From assembly GCA_003252145.1 (NCBI GenBank), contig QKDJ01000363.1, positions 1 through 6,355 on the forward strand: a DNA stretch of 6,355 bases, given 5' to 3'. Of the stretch, positions 5,056 to 6,355 are shown piece after piece (the first letter of the stretch is position 1; the number at the start of each line of letters is the position of its first letter). The DNA comes from Azovibrio restrictus (lineage in GTDB: Bacteria; Pseudomonadota; Gammaproteobacteria; Burkholderiales; Rhodocyclaceae). Both the position numbers and the translations under genes were made by a program. The notes below the pieces were generated by a model, which saw only the letters and a program-made list of their open reading frames with translations, had not been told where the DNA came from and ran no database searches.

Positions 5056-6355
5056 ATGAAAATTCAACAAGCGCTGATTTCCGTCTCCGACAAGACGGGT
5101 GTTCTCGAATTTGCCCAGGGCCTGGCTGCCCAGGGTGTGAAGCTCCTGTCCACCGGCGGCACCGCCAAGATGCTGCGGGACGCCGGCCTGGCCGTTACCG
5201 AAATCGGTGATTACACCGGTTTCCCCGAAATGCTCGACGGCCGGGTCAAAACCCTGCATCCCAAGGTCCATGGGGGCATCCTGGCCCGTCGCGACCTGGC
5301 CGAGCACATGGCCACCATCGAACAACACGGCATCCCGATGATCGACCTGGTGTGCGTGAACCTCTACCCCTTTGCGGCCACTATCGCCAAGGCCGGCGTA
5401 ACCCTGGCCGATGCCATCGAGAACATCGACATCGGCGGTCCCGCCATGGTGCGCTCCTCCGCCAAGAACTACGCGGGCGTGGCCATCGTCACCGACCCCA
5501 GCGACTACCAGCCCCTGCTGGATGAAATGAAGGCCAACGCCGGCGCCCTGGAACTAGGCACCCGTTTCAACCTGGCCAAGAAGGCTTTCACCCACACGGC
5601 CCGCTACGACAGCATGATTGCCAACTGGCTGACCGGCCAGGAAGAGGGCGTTGAAGCCGAGCCCGAAGCCGCCGCTCCCGCGCCCGGCATCTTCCCTGCT
5701 AAGCTGCAACTGGCCTTTGACCGGGTGGAAACCCTGCGCTACGGCGAGAACGCCCACCAGCAAGCCGCCTTCTACCGGGACACCACCCCACTGCCCGGCA
5801 GCATCGCCGCCTACACCCAGCTGCAGGGCAAGGAACTGTCCTATAACAACATCGCCGACTCCGATGCGGCCTGGGAATGCGTCAAGGCTTTCGAAGCCCC
5901 CGCCTGCGTCATCATCAAGCACGCCAACCCCTGTGGTGTGGCCATTGACAGCAACCTGCTGCGGGCCTACGAAAAGGCCTTCGTCACCGATTCCATCTCC
6001 GCTTTCGGCGGCATCATCGCCTTCAACCGGGAAGTGGGCATCGACGTGGTAGCTGCCATGAGCGAGCGCAAGCACTTCGTGGAAGTGCTGATCGCCCCCT
6101 CCTTCACCCCCGAAGCCAAGGCAGCCCTGGCCAGCAAGGCCAACCTGCGCGTGCTGGTGGTTCCCCTGGGCGAAGGCCTGCACCTGAACAAGCTGGAGCT
6201 GAAGCGGGTCGGCGGCGGCCTGCTGGTGCAGACGGCCGATGACTTCACCGCCCAGGTCAAGGATCTGAAGGTGGTGACCAAGGTGCAGCCCACCATGAAA
6301 CAGATCGAAGACCTGCTCTTCGCCGAGCGGGTGGCCAAGTTCGTCAAGTCCAATG
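5056..6355 (+). CDS. purH: Bifunctional AICAR transformylase / IMP cyclohydrolase, 3'-truncated by the window edge
   Basis: PurH catalyses the last two steps of purine synthesis: formylation of AICAR with 10-formyl-tetrahydrofolate, then ring closure to IMP. The frame is open from the ATG at 5056 to the window end, giving 433 codons; E. coli PurH has 529 residues, so about 95 are missing. I translated it by hand. The N-terminal MGS-like cyclohydrolase domain (1 to ~190) shows LISVSDKTG (7-15), [10 protein letters not shown] (31-40), [13 protein letters not shown] (62-74), [16 protein letters not shown] (123-138) and [16 protein letters not shown] (176-191). An Ala/Glu/Pro-rich linker (196-211) leads to the transformylase domain with LRYGENAHQ (227-235), [15 protein letters not shown] (258-272), the catalytic Lys288-His289 in KHANPCG, and [13 protein letters not shown] (312-324). 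A weak Shine-Dalgarno (GAAG, 5046-5049) overlaps the fis stop. The 8-base gap with no terminator puts it in the dusB-fis operon; fis-purH adjacency also occurs in Pseudomonas. Confidence 0.97.
   Translation, partial: MKIQQALISVSDKTGVLEFAQGLAAQGVKLLSTGGTAKMLRDAGLAVTEIGDYTGFPEMLDGRVKTLHPKVHGGILARRDLAEHMATIEQHGIPMIDLVCVNLYPFAATIAKAGVTLADAIENIDIGGPAMVRSSAKNYAGVAIVTDPSDYQPLLDEMKANAGALELGTRFNLAKKAFTHTARYDSMIANWLTGQEEGVEAEPEAAAPAPGIFPAKLQLAFDRVETLRYGENAHQQAAFYRDTTPLPGSIAAYTQLQGKELSYNNIADSDAAWECVKAFEAPACVIIKHANPCGVAIDSNLLRAYEKAFVTDSISAFGGIIAFNREVGIDVVAAMSERKHFVEVLIAPSFTPEAKAALASKANLRVLVVPLGEGLHLNKLELKRVGGGLLVQTADDFTAQVKDLKVVTKVQPTMKQIEDLLFAERVAKFVKSN

Noticed and set aside
5554..6183. A 209-codon minus-strand open frame inside purH.
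   Set aside because: It is opposite the PurH transformylase domain with intact catalytic motifs; the Gly-rich translation is a shadow.

Overview
The window reads as a stretch of conserved housekeeping chromosome from a GC-rich betaproteobacterium, probably of the Rhodocyclales. This rests on protein similarity to remembered family sequences, the strong G/C preference at third codon positions, and the gene order Xaa-Pro aminopeptidase, ubiquinone hydroxylase, PilZ-like protein, dusB, fis, purH. No search was run, so the taxonomy is inference. All six genes lie on the plus strand and fill almost the whole window. There are no RNA genes, mobile elements or CRISPR arrays that I can see.

Region 1 (1-2033): the 3' two thirds of pepP, cut by the window start, overlaps by 8 bases a complete FAD-dependent ubiquinone-biosynthesis hydroxylase of the UbiH/UbiI/UbiF family. 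This pair is also adjacent in E. coli, and the overlap suggests translational coupling.

Region 2 (2034-3722): a 144-base gap with a long imperfect stem-loop and two perfect 10-base palindromes is followed by a 514-residue uncharacterised protein. Its C-terminal part resembles a PilZ (cyclic-di-GMP-binding) domain.

Region 3 (3723-6355): a short A/T-rich and then C-rich leader carries a likely promoter and a full match to the Fis binding consensus. It drives dusB-fis-purH. dusB and fis overlap by 4 bases (ATGA), and fis has a near-perfect Shine-Dalgarno inside dusB. purH starts 8 bases after fis and runs off the right edge; its 433 visible codons have no stop.

Functionally the last operon joins tRNA dihydrouridylation, a growth-phase nucleoid protein and the last two steps of IMP synthesis. 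All three are tied to fast growth, which fits the GC-rich discriminator (a hallmark of stringent control) and the predicted Fis autoregulation. No exotic system is present. The best leads are the Fis site in the dusB-fis promoter, the PilZ-like protein of unknown role, and the structured gap after the hydroxylase gene.
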